This document shows positions 12,801 through 27,464 of a stretch of DNA of 64,000 nucleotides, one piece after another. A program made the translations under genes and the position numbers. Numbering within the stretch: position 1 is the stretch's first letter; each line of letters starts with the position of its first letter. Origin of the DNA: Prinia subflava. Lineage: Eukaryota; Chordata; Aves; Passeriformes; Cisticolidae. The notes beneath the pieces were generated by a model that searched no databases, was not told the DNA's origin, and saw only the letters and a program-made list of their open reading frames with translations. Location: contig NW_026960607.1 of NCBI RefSeq assembly GCF_021018805.1, forward strand, positions 2,482,501 to 2,546,500, in the 5' to 3' direction.

Positions 12801-15800
12801 AAAAGCTTTGTGACCAGTGCTTTTACTCTACCTGCAAGGAAGCCTACTGATTCCTTTTCTACATATTCTTAATTTTCATAGTCTTCAAACACTCATTTCA
12901 CTCATTTGTCACCACAAAGTCAAGATCATCATAGGGAAACTTATGATAGAGAATTAAATGTCTAATGATGGAATTGTCATAAATAGCGAGCATAAATGTT
13001 AGAACTTAAACACCCTAAATTTTATGCCAGTTTTTTCTTCTCTAGAAACATCCAAAAATGCTTCAATATATGACCTTCTCTTACACAGAACACATAATAT
13101 CGCTGGCAAGTCCTGCAACAAAAGGTCTTCTGGATAGGGTAAACATTAATTCACTTTAAATTCAGAAGTAGAACCAAAAGAGGCAGAAATTATTGTGTAA
13201 AGACAAAACTTCAGGGAAATATTCAAGGCAAGAGATTCAAGTAAAATCAGTGTATTCCTATGCTTAGAAACATTTTTTACTGAAAAATTTGTTTAATGTT
13301 CTTTGTCAGCAGTACAGCATGGACATTGGCGTTTTAGACTTTTAGATCCCAACCAATTTTAAATTTAATTATGCAACTCACGTTTGAGGACTGTGAGCAG
13401 AAACCATTATATCACTGAGCTTTCTGGTCTTCAGATGAAGTCGACCGATCCTTTTAAGTGCCCTACTGAAATCATTACAAAATCTGCACAATCAGCAGGA
13501 ATCAGAACAAGAACATGCGCTATACACAATGCATGAGTTTATGGCATAAGAAATTATTTTGTATTAAAGATTAACATAAACAATAATCTTTGTATGGACA
13601 CTGCACATTCAAACAACTGTTCTTTCTGACTTCAAGAAAAAAAAAATCTGATAGAATATGCCTCCACAGTACTGACTGAAAGTGGTCCACAGCAGATAGC
13701 TTTTGAAAATACGATCCTCTGGGTTTGGATCCATGTATGAAAACTGGCAGGTTTTATTTAATGAATTTGAAGTCCGACAGCTAAACTGAATCTAAAAATT
13801 TTAAACTTTAAGTAACTCTTTAGATTCAAAATACCTCTGCTTAAAATTTGAGTTTAGAAGTTGGAAGAAACACTACTTTTGTATTTTTGATATTTTTGGA
13901 CGTTTGCTTCTACTATTGGCATATACAATCTAATTTCACCTCTCTCCTCAAGTCAGAAACAGTATCTTTAAAACATGAAATAACTATTTCTAAAAGAAAA
14001 GTTAAAATAAAGGAAAGGTAGCATTTTCCCTATTGGCCCCAAAGGATTTAAAACCTAGATTCCCTACCATATATGCAAAAAGTGTAAGATATTCTTTATC
14101 CTATTCAGTGGTAATATATACCTATTAAAACTTCTACTAAAAAAACTCAAAATACTGGGTTTAAACCAAAATGAAGATGCAAGTCTCTATAATAGAAATT
14201 GTTTTTATATAGAAACCACCATTAAATGATAGACACCTATAAAAATCACCCATGTTAAATGTTCCAAATACTTTGTGACTTGCATAGTTTATCTCTGTGG
14301 ATACACTAAGTATTTTCTTTATAAGGATGTATATTACAGATTAAGAAAATATAAAAGGAAAAGAATACAATATAGTATTTCACAGTTTATTCTTCTATCC
14401 AGAGTGAAGTAAGGGCATTTCAGCAACAAAATTAAGAATTTCAGAACAAAATGAAAGAGGCATTACTAGGCGGCAGATAATAAAATCTTATAAACAATAG
14501 CAGTGAAAAGATTTATTTTTTTTCCCGAGTCACTGCCTGTTTATGAACAATAAAAAGCAGCTGAGTGCACCTCCACTAAGAGGCCCTAAGGGCAATAAGG
14601 ACCTGCAAACACTAAATACTGCACACACTAACTTACTGAAATTAGGAATAAGTTAGCATAATTATGTTTTTTGGTAAATATTTGTAAGTCATTAACAACA
14701 GAAAATTAAAATTGCTTCCAACCTAAATTCTTCATGAACCAAGCCTCAGCACTTTGTAATACTTTCCTGTCATAAAAGTGCCAACTATTTGAAATTTTTA
14801 GATGAGATCATACTCAAAAATGTTCACATCTGTGAAGAGAGGAGGGGGTTGTCAGGAGGAGGAATTGCAGCACAGTGCTATTGGCATGAGTAAAGCTGCC
14901 CCAGAGTGCCCCACCTCTCACTGGCTGCTCTGGACCACTGGAACAATATTTGCTGGTTGCTATGTAGACAGAAGTCATTGCCGATTCATCTCATTAACAA
15001 GACTGAACCTGGTTCTGGTTGATAAGAATGGGTATTGTTTGAACAAAATGTGTTGATAAAAAATTCTCCACAGGTAAAGCCTGGTAATTTTTATGTGCTT
15101 GGAGAATGTTAAACTCATGCCTTGCAACCATGCATTTAGTAGAAACTTTTGTTTCCATTCCATTGTTGTTGGCCTTTCTTTTTAGCAGATTTGGAGGAAT
15201 GATACCTCATGTTTTTTCAAAAGGCACATAGAATTTGTAGTGTATTTTAATCTTTTCAAACCACAGGTTAAACAATCATTCTAAAATAACTTTACAGTTT
15301 ATTTTCTTAAAAAGTCAGCTGGAGCAGCTGTATATCTGACAAGCTGACTTTGCGCATCTCATGAGTAATGACAGAGGGTTCTGAGCTTTCAGTATTATAT
15401 TTGTAAAGAAAAGGCATTGCAAATAAGCCTAGTGCATTAAACAGCATTGCTAAGAGGTTAAGCACTCAGATGCAAGGAAATGCCAAATACAAAAACACAT
15501 ACTCTGGAGACAAATAGCTGAGCAGATAATGGTGTTTGGGAGAGGAAAGTATGGGACTGTTTTTAACCAGTTTTTTTCCAACATATACTAATGGCACAGG
15601 AAGGGCAAGAATAAAGATCTGAGAGACTGAAAGGAGCCTGTTCTCTCTCCATTTGTCCTTAACTTTATATATCCATGCCTATTCCTGTTTCATCTCCTTC
15701 AGAATCTTGGCTTCATCAAACAACATTTGGACTTCTTTGCTATATAATGTCTACCTAGTTTTAAAACTATTAGTATTTGTTGTCTTTTTATTTCCCTCTA

Positions 15801-18800
15801 CATGAACAATTCATAAGCAACTTCTTTTCAGAATTAACAATGAGATAAAAAGTGTTATCACTGCTTAGCAAAGGGGATTGCAAAATTCAATTTGAAATAT
15901 TTAGGGGCTGGTTTATTCGGAGAGTAAATAACGCTGCATGTATTTAGAGCAGAATTTCTATTAGTTTCAGTTGCAGCTGAAAACACCAACCTCATTACCT
16001 TGAATAACATGTAATCTTCAGTATTCATTAAATAACTATGCATATTAATTCAATACCTAGTTTTCCAGCTCCAGCAACCAAAAAAAGTTAAGAATCCCAC
16101 AAAATATGTAGTGTACTGTTTGAGTCAAACTTGGTTTTCTACATTCAAGTCATTAACTTTTTAACTTCAATAATTATTTCGAACTGAAAGCATTTTTATA
16201 TTTCTTGGAACAAGCCAGCAAGGTAAGTTCTATCATACAATATTACAAAAGACATGGAATCACATCAGAATGTTTTAATCTACCGTGAGAAATTCTTACT
16301 AAACAGCAAGTGAGAGTTGAATGCTTTTGTTCCCACCCATCCTGGTCCCATCCTTTATATGTCTATATCTTTTTGTATAGGCAGCCCTAAACTATGTTCT
16401 TCACATTTCTTAGCACAGTTTCCTGGCCTCTCATTCAGTTTTCTTTGTTTTCCACCTCCTTCCATTTATCCTTACTGGACTGCAATTACAGCATTCTTAA
16501 CCAGGCATTCAGTTCTTCCCTCCTGCTCTGGTTTTCAAGAGCTTTTATCTGGTCAGCTAGCAGCTTGTTCACAGCTCCTGACAGTGGCCTCTTATGTCAC
16601 TCAGTGCTGATCCTAAGTGCACCCTACCCTCCTGGCCAAAGGTTCTCTTCAAACTGTCCCCATCTCTTTAGCCTAATGGAGAGCAGAGAAATCCAGCCTG
16701 TAAAGGCTTTAAGCTGCTTGGATTGGGTTCTGAGATGAATGTAGCAAGTACAATACATAATCTTTGCTTTAGGGCAAAATTCCTCAATCATGGAACTACA
16801 TATAAATCCAAAAAAACCTGCAGGTTGCAACCTGGCCAGCTCTGAGTGGATTTTCGTATGAGTGGCAAAAGGCACATCTCTAGCACAAAGGTTGCCCTGT
16901 ATCAAATTCCAAAATATGCCCTAAAGAACTGGCAGGATAACATATATATGTTACTGGGCACCATTTTCTTTTAATTCACTAGAACTAAACATCTAATTTT
17001 CTGCTCATTCCTCTCTTAAAAAGAAAAAAACCTAAAAATCCCACACCCTTAGCAGTCAAAACCCTTCCCAGAACAGTTTAATTGGTTGAGACTTTTGAAG
17101 TTAAGGGATAACAAAGCTGTAATCAGCAAGTCTTCAAAGGATAGAAACAATTAAGGGAGGTGTGGATGCCCCCAAAGAAATAATTTATGATGTGATGTCA
17201 TTACAGTATCTGGCATTATGAACCAGAATGCATGCAGCACTAACAGGACTGATGCTGATTCTCCCATGCTATTCATGGCAGAAGTCCTGCACGAGACTGA
17301 TGAAGAAGAAGGAATGTCACTTTCTCTCCAAGGCACTTTGTGTTGCAACCTCCATCCTACTCAAGCAAGAGAGGCAATCAGGCTGCCTTGATGGAATAGA
17401 ATGTTTGTGTCTAAGTCTTAACTTCCTCTACTCCACCAGGTCCTACTCATGCTTTTTAAAGTTACATGAATATTGTGATTGTTCAATTATTCACTGAGAC
17501 AAGAAATAATCACTATCACAATTCATACAGCAAAAGTAATACAGGTAGTGACATTTCAAAAGCATTATAAACTGGTGTACTTTCTGAAACAGAACTTATT
17601 TAGTACATAATAACATATCATGGTAGCTTTGTCCCCACAAGTAGAATAGTAGTCAACAATTTGCAAATGCCTTGAGCAAAACTCTATTTCACTATTCGAA
17701 TTTTAGCAGCATGCAGTTTTCTGTACAATAAATAACAGTTCTTTTAAAGGCTCAATCAGTAACCAAAATCCTCTCAAAATTGATTTGAAATCCCTCCAAG
17801 CATCTACAGCCTTCCCCTTTGTCTCTGCTCCTTCTCCTGCCTTAGTTCTGTATAGATTCAGTCATGCAATGGTCTTGTCACAAAGACTTTCAAAAAAGTG
17901 AACAAACTCACTTGGTACAACAAACAGGGGAAGCAGAATATAATTGCAGGACCCATCACTGCACTTTTCAGGATTTATTGCTGACACTGACTGTGCCAAG
18001 AGTCAGTTCTGTTAAGTGAAATGCTGCAAATATGGTATTTTAGTGTTTGACTTTATGGTGAAACATTTGTACTATAGTCATGAATAATATATGCTGTTCT
18101 CTAGTATATTTCTCAGTATACTGCTATTCACTAGTAATAAAGGTTCTTACCAAAACAATGGTATTCTGTAGTTTTCCCCCTCTTCCCTATCCAATTAAAG
18201 CATATTTTAAATAAATACAGAGAAAGAGTTAGACTGCGGTCAACTTTTCAAACAAGAAGTCTGTTCTTTAAGGTGACAATCTAATTCTAGAAAGCAGTGT
18301 GAAATGAAGTTAGTGTCTTTAAAAATATATTACTTTTCAAGTTACTTGATACCTTCACTCTCCCAGAGAAAATTTCCTGCTCTGGCTGATGGCCAAAGAG
18401 ATTATATAGTAAGAGGCCATATCCTTTTGCCTTTCATTATTTAGGCAATATTTCATACTACTACAATATAATCAAAACACTTCCTTTCTAGCCATTATTT
18501 GGCCCTAACACAGATCAACATTTTTTTCCTTTGGTATTTTTTAGTAGCTGCTCTGAAGAAAAACATCATTAAACCTCAGCATTTCTTCATTTTGCATTCA
18601 TGCTGTGATAAATATCAAAAGTATTCTGCTAGATCTATGATGACTACTCTCAAAGGGTTCTCAGGCTATAAGGTTTCATGAAATAAAATTAGAAAATTGA
18701 AAGGTATTCAAATATTTAGGTGAAAGGATAGTTTTATTTCTCTAAACCCAAAATCTAAAAGAGGCACTTGTAGAAATACTACCACATGCAAATAAGAAAA

Positions 18801-19386
18801 ACCATTCAGATACATTTTAAAAATTTGCAACAGTTGTCATTTGTTTCTTTCACATCAAGTTCCTTTCCTGACTCCTGCAGAAAAGCAACAAAAAAAGCAG
18901 TTTTGTTTTCAAACCAAGACAGGAGAATGTCTACAGAACTTGCTGAGTTTACTGAAATTACACAGATCCTCTCTAATTTGTATTCCTGGAAGAAATGGGG
19001 TTTTTTATCATCAAGTAGCCAATACAGAGGTTTGCATGAGAAACACAGTGTATTGTAAAAGCATGGTAGACTATTATGTTTTTATAACAGTGTCCTTGTA
19101 TGTATGGAACAGACTTCAGCAGATACAGGCAGATTTGTTAACAAGGAGCAGAATAAAGGGTCAGGAGTTCTAAACTCTAATGGTAGCTCTGGATTGCGAC
19201 ATGATGCTCTGGTTACAACCACCACAGCCTTGTCATAGTCATTCTCTACAACAGAGTGACTTCATGAAATTCTATATCCCAGATGAGAGGTGGCTATAGT
19301 TAGGGCAGTGGCTGCAGTAGAGCTACAGAAATGCAGTAAAACTCAGGTATGGTGAAAACTGCAACACTCACAAGATTAGGAGGAGA

Positions 19387-19451
19387 AGTAGTAGTAGTAG
19401 TAGTAGTTGCAGTAGTAGTAGTAGTAATAATAATAATAATAATAATAATAT
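19387..19451. repeat. Compound (AGT)n-(AAT)n microsatellite
   Basis: About 65 bp of AGT repeats, interrupted once by TGC, pass directly into AAT repeats. The AAT block probably arose from the AGT block by point change and slippage. Confidence 0.92.
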
Positions 19452-20176
19452 TGCAAACCCCAAGCTCCATCTAACCAGCTATGCCTTATGCTTACAGGCC
19501 TGAGTGATACTTGCCTTTCTTGCACTGTGTGATATCTGTGGTCCATGAGGAGAGTAACTAAGGGACCATGAGGTCTGTTGTTCTACAGATTTCTTTAGTT
19601 CCATAAGCTTGTTACATCAGCTAGAAGCCAAAGCTCTTTTCTGTTCACTAGCTTTCCCTGCCCCACAGTTGTCTCTCACTGGTGCCCGTGTTTCATAACA
19701 AGAGTTTAAAACTTGAGAAATAAGTGGAAAGTACATTAATCTGTAAGACTTGTGAAATCAGCCTCCTAGCTTTCTGTTTATGGCACCATGTTTATGATAA
19801 AGGGTATTTTGAAACTGGAACTGATTGTGTAACATGCTTGCTTTGTTGAAGCTTTAAAGTATGAGATTGTTAGAATACTAAAATAACAGACCCTTCCTGT
19901 CTCTTGCTTGCTCTCTTTAAACACTGATGGGCTTCCAAATCAATCTACCATCAATCAATCCTCTTGCTTTATTTAACTACCAAATGAGAACTGGACACTT
20001 GCAAGCCATTGCCATATGACTGCAGACTTATCATTGGCCTGAAACAAGTCCCTTCGCAATGGAGTCCTTTTCTATATATTGTGCTTTCCTATTTATTTTT
20101 CAGGACCTTGGGTTTAAGAGAAATCTTTAGTACAAGAGCTTGCATTAAAGGCAGTACTAAAATAGCGGTTTTTCCT

Positions 20177-20193
20177 CCCCCCCCCCCCCCCCC
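20177..20193. repeat. 17-base homopolymer C run
   Basis: Seventeen consecutive C residues. The length is likely variable, and sequencing may be error-prone here. Confidence 0.9.
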
Positions 20194-20940
20194 GCCAAAC
20201 TGTGCATACCTAGCAATATCAGGAATAATTTAAAACTTTCCCAGAGCTATTATGTAGGACTGCATCTGTCAGAAATTAATCTCTCTCCACCCTAAGTGGT
20301 CAATCCCAAAGATTTTTTCATTCCATTCTTCAGCAAGCCAAGAAAGGTTTTATTCTGTAAGATTCACTAAATAAACCTAGCAGAACATCTGATATAATTG
20401 ATCTTATAGCTGAAACTATCCTACTTCAGCTTATGCAAGAAAGATTAATTTTAGAATACCAGCTGCCTGCAGTATTGTAGAAGCCTCAGAAGTTCTCCTC
20501 CTCCTTTTCCCTTTGGCCCACAATACAAGGTTTTCTTGGAAGTCAAGATATGTGCCAGATTGAATATATTTGATACCGTGTGTTAAATGTTTAAAAAAAC
20601 CCAAACACACCAGTAGTTCTTTAAACTGCCTCATAGGACTTCAAATAGATGACAATCTCATTTGCACTTATTCATACATTTTGTTTTGCAGGCATAAAGT
20701 TCAAATAATACTGGTGATACACTAAGCACAATATGAAACCTACATTCACTGCAATTAACATGGAAAATTACTAATTAACGTCTTCAAAGAAACATCTAGT
20801 CTTAAAAATGAATAAATAGCATTTTCTTAAAATGGATCACAAATATGCTTGTGTATGTCAACCACTACTCCTTTATTTTAATTTCCAGTGTGTTTGTTTC
20901 AGAAATCTTCAATATGCCACGCAATTTCCTCCATTGTTGC

Positions 20941-21048
20941 TGGGTTTTGTTGTTGGTTTTTTGTGGTATTTTTTTGGGGGGAGTAATTGTTGGGGGCTTT
21001 TTTGGCTTTGTTTGGTTGGGGTTATTTTTGTTTGGTTTGTTGTTGTTG
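20941..21048. repeat. G/T-rich low-complexity tract ending in (GTT)n
   Basis: The plus strand is almost entirely G and T, with G runs of five to six and a terminal (GTT)n array. It runs straight into the solo LTR at 21049. Confidence 0.8.
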
Positions 21049-21378
21049 TGTTGCCATGAGTTTTTCCCGGTTTTGCTGAGCGCTCATATTAAAGGAGAAG
21101 TTCGTACCTTCTCACGCTCTTTTAATGTAAACATCAGCTATGTTCTATAAACATAGCCATTGTTTTTACATTCCTTGCCGGGACAAACAAGACTGTGTGA
21201 CAGTCCCCTTCACCAATGTGATGTGGAGGTGGGAATTCCTTCCTCCAATCCACAGGCCTCATAGTAAAAGTATAAAAGTAGGTTTTTGTAAATAAACCGG
21301 GTCTTCTGCCCTGCTGCTGTTGTTGCACCCAGATCTGTGTCCCCAGTCTGTTTTTCTGGTTAGGCCTCCACGGTGATA
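21049..21378 (+). mobile_element. Solo LTR, same family as the palindromic insertion at 59958-60453
   Basis: The sequence begins TGTTGCCATGAG and carries a TATA box (TATAAAAG near 21270) and an AATAAA signal near 21290. It matches the minus-strand LTR at 60113-60453 closely over its whole length, with only scattered substitutions. That copy continues about 10 bases further to a CCCCA end, while this one stops at GGTGATA and meets GTTGTTG. It is therefore either slightly shortened at its 3' end or altered by the adjoining microsatellite. GTT repeats lie on both sides, so a target duplication cannot be read with certainty. Confidence 0.85.
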
Positions 21379-21379
21379 G

Positions 21380-24300
21380 TTGTTGTTTTTTTAAATTAAA
21401 GTAAGGAAAAGCAAAGCACGGTTCTTTACGGTAAAATATGTGAATTTCTCTGAGATTGACAGTCGTGTCTTCCTCCTGGGAAGATTATGTCAGCCCTTGA
21501 TACACTGCAGAACAAAGAACCAACAAAGAAACTCCACATTTTAAATAGCCTACTGTCACTCTAAACAAAGGTGCAAGTAATTCTTTTATAGCAAAGATTA
21601 CATGTGTGTTAAGTCACCACTGAAATTCCTTCTACTTCAGGTGTTAAGAATTATCACTACAGTTTTCAAGACTTGAATGAAAAGTTTAATGCCATGTTTG
21701 CACCTAAGAGATACATGTAATACATGGAATGGGTAATAGAATAGTGTTAAAAAACATCCACTAGCTCCCATGCTCCAGCATCTTTGAGATTTGATTTCAC
21801 ATATTTGAAGTATTTGATGCTTCCCTTCTTAATGTCTACATGGACCTTTTAATCTTTACTGATTTTTAAGTCAGCTGTTGATTTAGTTACTGTTTTCTAA
21901 TGACCAAGGAGGGAAGAAAGCATTTTTTTAAAGACTATTATTAGATACCTCCTATATGACTAACTATTTTGAGGGAGATTATATAACTAACTAGATGGTT
22001 TCCATTTTGAGTACAGGGAAAGGTACTGAGAAACTGTATTTGTGCTGCTTACTAGGAGTAAATGAGCAAACAAGAAAATAGAACCATTATAATATAGAAG
22101 GCAAAAATAAAATGGAGGAAAGCTATGCCCTGTGCACTACTCACCAAACAGCAATCAGGAAAGAATTCAAACATTGAAAACTTGCTAAGCAACTAAAAGA
22201 AACAGAGTTCTTCTAAAGAACAACAGAACAGCATTTTGATGAAAGTCTTAACACATTTCACATATCAGGAACTTCATATTGAGGGCAGACTTGTTCTATT
22301 TGTGGGAAGACAAGAAAAATCAGCACTACTCTATGGAAATGGAGGACAGCCTACGTTAGATGTAACTAAATGTACTAGCTCAGCTGAGGCAGTTAAAAAA
22401 AAAAAAAAAGACAGCAAGAGGCTAAAGTAGAGGTACAACTACTTAAAAGTCATAATTGTATTCTAGAAGGAGCAGAATAAGCATCCTAGTAAAATACCTT
22501 GCAACACATGATGGAGCTTCCTTGTTCTAACCAACACACCTGCAGCTGAGTTTCCATACCCTGCTTTGATCTCCAAAGTATATTTGAAAACCAGATCTAA
22601 TCTGAGAAAGAAATATCCCTAGATTTAGATTCTGAATCCTATGCATGAGTGGAACTATTTTATACTGTGAAAGAGAAAAATTTCTGAATATCTAAAGGGA
22701 AAAGTAGGGAGAGATGAAGACTCTTGGCAGACAGATATAAAGGGTTATGAAGGCACTTTATTTCTCAGAGATAATTGCCCTTCTGAGAAAAGAAATTGCT
22801 GTTACTTGAAATACAGGTTTCAGGAAAAGCAAAATAAGGACAGGCACAGATAGTATTAAATGCTCTTCCACAAATAAAAGTACCCTTTTTTTTTTTTTTT
22901 GTAAATGACTAAAATCAATTTTTAAAGCAGAATACTCCATTAGTAATATAGACAAAAAGTATACAATAAAACACTACGAACTTCATCTGTTCTATGTTTA
23001 TGTATCTTCTTTATAATGTTCTACTTGCAGTTTAATGAGTAGAAATAAGTAAAGGATATTTCCATTGAAAGACAATATGCAACTGGCAGAAAAGGAGTCA
23101 GATTGTGGTATTCCTTCTATATCTGCTCCCAGTAACCTCAGCTTCATCACTTTTGAGCAGGAGGTAAGATTTTCAATGATAGTGGGAGTCCTAAAAGAGA
23201 TGTCAAAACCAGATTGTACTAGCAAAGAAAAAGTTCCAGTAAAGGCTGTGCCTTAGTCCTCTCTCTAGCATTCCTAAGCAGTGGCTGTTTCTTCAGTTCT
23301 TTCATTTCTTTTGCATGCAGTGTAGTTTTCTTGCACTGCCAATTCACAGAATGCCTTAGTCATATATGGGAAGAGCCACACATAGGGTCTGTGGTTCCTC
23401 ATATCTCCCACTGTCAGACATTTGCATTCCAAGAATCTTTATTAGCTGTGTGGAGAGCCTTTCCAAGGAATCAGGAGTTGCTTATTTCATCTCTGACATT
23501 CCTTATCTAATGAAGCCATTGCATGGGTAAGCACAGCTGCCAAAAGTACAGCTACAGTGTTGCAAGCCACCACTATGCAAATTTCAGTAAATATTAAAAG
23601 CAGACATTTCACTTTGAATTGCAGTAAGATGGATAAATTGTTCTAATCTACATACCTTGGTATTAGCCTTACAATTCTTGAGGCAGCAAAGGGCAACCTA
23701 TTTACAGAACAATGGTTTTGCCTTTAGCTTGTTTCTCAAAACTCCTGTGGACTGGAAAAGCAAATTTAATAGAACACCATGATAACTGGGTGTAAACAGA
23801 ACTTGAACTTAAATGAGGACTTCTGCTTCTATACTACTATGCTTTTGTTTGTCCCCTACTTACAGCTGTATAAACCCTATTACAACACTGAGTCAGGTTT
23901 CAGGTTGTAATAAACCCGGCTGCAAATGTTAAGATTAGTAAGATTATTTAAAATAAAAGGAAAAAAACAAAAGAAACCTGCTTAGGTCTACTGAGATTAC
24001 TGCAACTGCTAGTTTCATTGATGGTGGAGGGTAAGGGGATCTGGCAAGACTCTGTACAAAACAGAGTCAGGAATAGATTTATCAGGCAATATGTTTCAGC
24101 TGGAAAAGTGAATTCACTCGAGTTCATAAGAGATTCATAACATGTACTATAAAAATGGCCGGAACATGGGCCTTTCCCAAAAAACAGAACTGAAATTGGT
24201 TTTCACAAAGATCAGGATAAATTCTCTTAGTCTTACTTGAAAATGGGGAACCAGTAGTCTAGATTGAATAACTTGCTCTAAGAGCAATGTGCTCACATTC

Positions 24301-27300
24301 TCTGTGATATTGAAGAGTTCATAGTTAGCAATAGGTGCCCTCAGTTGTACTATAAATGAGAGATGGATTCTATTTGTCTAAAATTCTTCCCTTGACCACC
24401 TGAAAAGCACAACTTTATCAAATAAGAGGAGATAAAGAAAAGCTGTTCATATATTATACAAACCGTTTATAAAGCACTGAAATGCTCATGTGAAAGGCAC
24501 TGCATAACTGCAAAGTAAGCGATTTTTATAATGTTAATGTATGCATGAATTTCAAATACATAATATTAATAACATGAAACAATGAATCACTTTGATTTGA
24601 AGCAGCATGTTAGCATTAGACTAAAAGAAACATAACAGATATTTTTTCATAACAGATTTGTTGCAGAAAAATTTTAGTCTCCTAAAATCTATCCTGAATC
24701 TAATCCTAAATCTCCTAGTCTCTGTTTTGACCTGCAGGTAGCCGAAAAAAAGGAACACCAGTATTTTAGGAGTTATACTACCTGTTAATTACCTCCAATC
24801 CCCAGGCATTTTAACTTATTTCCCTTTCCCACAGGAAGTCAGACCTATTCAAGTTCACATTACTCTCAGTCTTAAGCTGTGTACTCATCTATGCTGAGTA
24901 GTATCACACCAACTGGTAGCACACTACTTGAAGGCAATAAGGTTCTTGGAGACCGGTCAATAACATACACGTTGAACATGCAGTAATTCAGTACATCAGA
25001 TGAAATGCATCTGTCATTTACAGGCATTTGGCCCTTCTGCAACTTTACCTTTGTAAATACAGGTGAAATTATCTAATTGAATTATTCTTCTTGATTTATT
25101 TAATAAAACAGCACCTCTTCTCTACCCAGATTATCTACTTATTTAAGAAGTATGCTAATTTCCTTATTTATAAAAAGATACCATATGGATATTGATTCAA
25201 GTTTTCAATACCTTAACAAGTCCCTCACTATTTTAGCTGTTTGCAATTTTTTCCTATTCCTACTGATCAGTTCCCCTTTTGTGAGTAAGGCAGATAAGAC
25301 AACTTACAGAGGCACAGAAATAGAAATTAAGTTCATTTCTTAAGTTAATACATATGAAATTTTTTTTTGAGAACAAAAGCTAAGAAACACTTCAATCTCT
25401 AAGGGGACAATATCTTAGTAAAAATTTATTCTGGACAAAGCTAAGCTTCCAAATTTTGTTCATTCTGCTATATTAAAGAAAATTCTATCTTCTAACTGCA
25501 TAACTACTTCATTTTTAAATATTACAAAGTGTAAAAACTCTAAATAATCTTTTAATTTTTCACTTTTTTTCTAAGGCATGTGGAATGTGAAAACTCACGA
25601 CAACATAAAATGTCTACTTGATGCTCTTCTCCCACCACACACCTCAAAATGTGAGCAAAATTGTACAATTGTATAAAACCCTCCATAGCTAACTCCTAAA
25701 CTTTCCTGCTTTCTTTATATCTTTGTGCTCAGGGAAGGAAATATGGATACTATGAGAAGGACTTGAACTTGGATGATCCTCGTGAGTCCCTTCCAATTCA
25801 GGATATTCTATGATTCTGTGACTTACTTGTTTATTTTCCTATGTTACAGGGAATAGGAGGGCAAGGGAATTTCTTTTTCTTTTACCATTGTATGGGCTGG
25901 ATAGGCAAGTCCATTTACTAGTAAATGAATCACAGCTCCAGCCCACTTAACAGAGCCCTATTAAACTATAACACTTGTTAGAAAAAATACACTTTCCAGA
26001 TGGGTCCCAGAACCAATAAAATAAGCTCATTATTCACTGCTGTTTAACAATGTTTCTTCTATGTTTGTTTTATTGTAAGCTTTTAGTCCATAGCCTTTCC
26101 TACCTCCCTTAAAACCCTGCCAGCTCAAATAGCCCAAACTCAAGTTTAACATTTTCAGCCATCAGCCAAGAATGTTTGCAGAGAAGTCCTATTTGTTCAA
26201 TTTCATTATCCATATCTTTAAAGGTAACTTTCACATTGCCAAGAATGCATTTACAGAGCATATTTCAGACATGGCAGTTTTTTATTAGGATTTTTAAACC
26301 ACCAAGTTTCAAAGTTATACTTGTATTTACTTAATTTATATTTATAAAGCAATGTATTGTATTTTAAAAAGATATGTCCTGTTCAAGTAACATTAATAAA
26401 CTGCTATAATTGCCCTTAAGAAGCTTAAAACAACACAAGATGTGGTACTGCCTTTAGGCAAATGAGCAAACATGTCAAAGTGTATTAATTAATTATATTT
26501 TAAATGGGATTTGGAATGGCTCTTCATACCTGTTGAACACTGATAAGTAATGACGCCAGAATTACTTACTCCAAACACTTCTCTGTGAAAAGCCTCACTA
26601 CTCTTTTCTTCTCTTTCAGCACAAGTAAAATAGGCCTAAATCATGTAGGTTCATTTTTGTCTCTGTTCTACTTAGCCTCTACATTTAGTTTTAATTTTCA
26701 CAGATCACTTTCAATTAGACCATAAGAAGCAGATTGCTGATGTATTTCCTCACTGTCAGACTTCTTGGCTGTTGATGCTTTGCACAATACTGGAAAGGCC
26801 CAGAGATGGCATATAAGATTTATACAAATAAATTCTGAAACATGAAGTAAAAGCAGCCTCTTGGAATTCTGCCTCTGGCCCTGTTTCAGCACCACTTTGT
26901 GGGAAAACTGTATTTTAAAACTACTTTAATTAAACTTTGTTTTTAAACTAAAAACGTTTAACATGGACAAAGCTCATGTAGTGAAAGAGCTTTCTGAAGA
27001 TGTGGTGCCACATTATTTTAAAGTTCATCCAAGTCTCATCCAATTCCTATGTAAATACAAGGCAAAAGTCCTTTATTTTTTTTCCGCTATGTAGATAGCA
27101 GCATAATTTTTATTACTCTACTTTTCATGTTAGCCATCAAGTATTTTGACAACATTTTCATCTAATCTTTGAGTCTTTTTATAAATACTAATCCATACAT
27201 TATTTATTTCGGGAGCATTAGCAAGGAACTTTAGATCTGCATTCTTTTACTGAGAGGCAGAAAAAGAAGAATATAAGAATAAAGAAGTGTACTGAGATGT

Positions 27301-27464
27301 TTTTAAAGTTTCAGTAATGAACTTTGTAAAGATAATTTCACATTGGAAAGAGCCATGCTTTCCAGGTACTTATTTTAAATACTGTACTCTATGGTTTTAG
27401 ACAGGCAAGCAAGGAAAAAACAACACCCTTAAAAAAAAAATGGTTATCATTATTGTGGGTTAAC
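21380..27464. other. AT-rich intronic sequence, no gene seen
   Basis: Presumed palladin intron. It contains an A15-type run near 22393-22408, a T run near 22887-22902 and one CR1 tail (25758-25821). The open frames are all under 76 codons and lack recognisable domains. Confidence 0.65.
25758..25821 (+). mobile_element. CR1 LINE 3' tail fragment
   Basis: The stretch contains the characteristic avian CR1 3' end, with GATGATCCT, GTCCCTTCCAA and a final ATTCTATGATTCTGTGA. Only the tail is present, as is usual for 5'-truncated CR1 copies. The assignment rests on remembered CR1 features. Confidence 0.75.

Larger units (their letters stand above)
10340..21048. other. AT-rich intronic sequence with simple repeats
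   Basis: No gene is recognisable in this 10.7 kb. Frames of up to 114 codons (16394-16738 plus strand, 18841-19173 plus strand) overlap other frames and lack any domain. It contains short (CAAA)n tracts near 11837-11849, a trinucleotide array at 19387-19451, a 17-base C run at 20177-20193, and a T/G-rich stretch at 20941-21048 next to a solo LTR. Confidence 0.6.

Noticed and set aside
16317..16738. Overlapping plus-strand frames of 97 and 114 codons
   Set aside because: Overlapping frames with composition typical of chance; no domain recognised.
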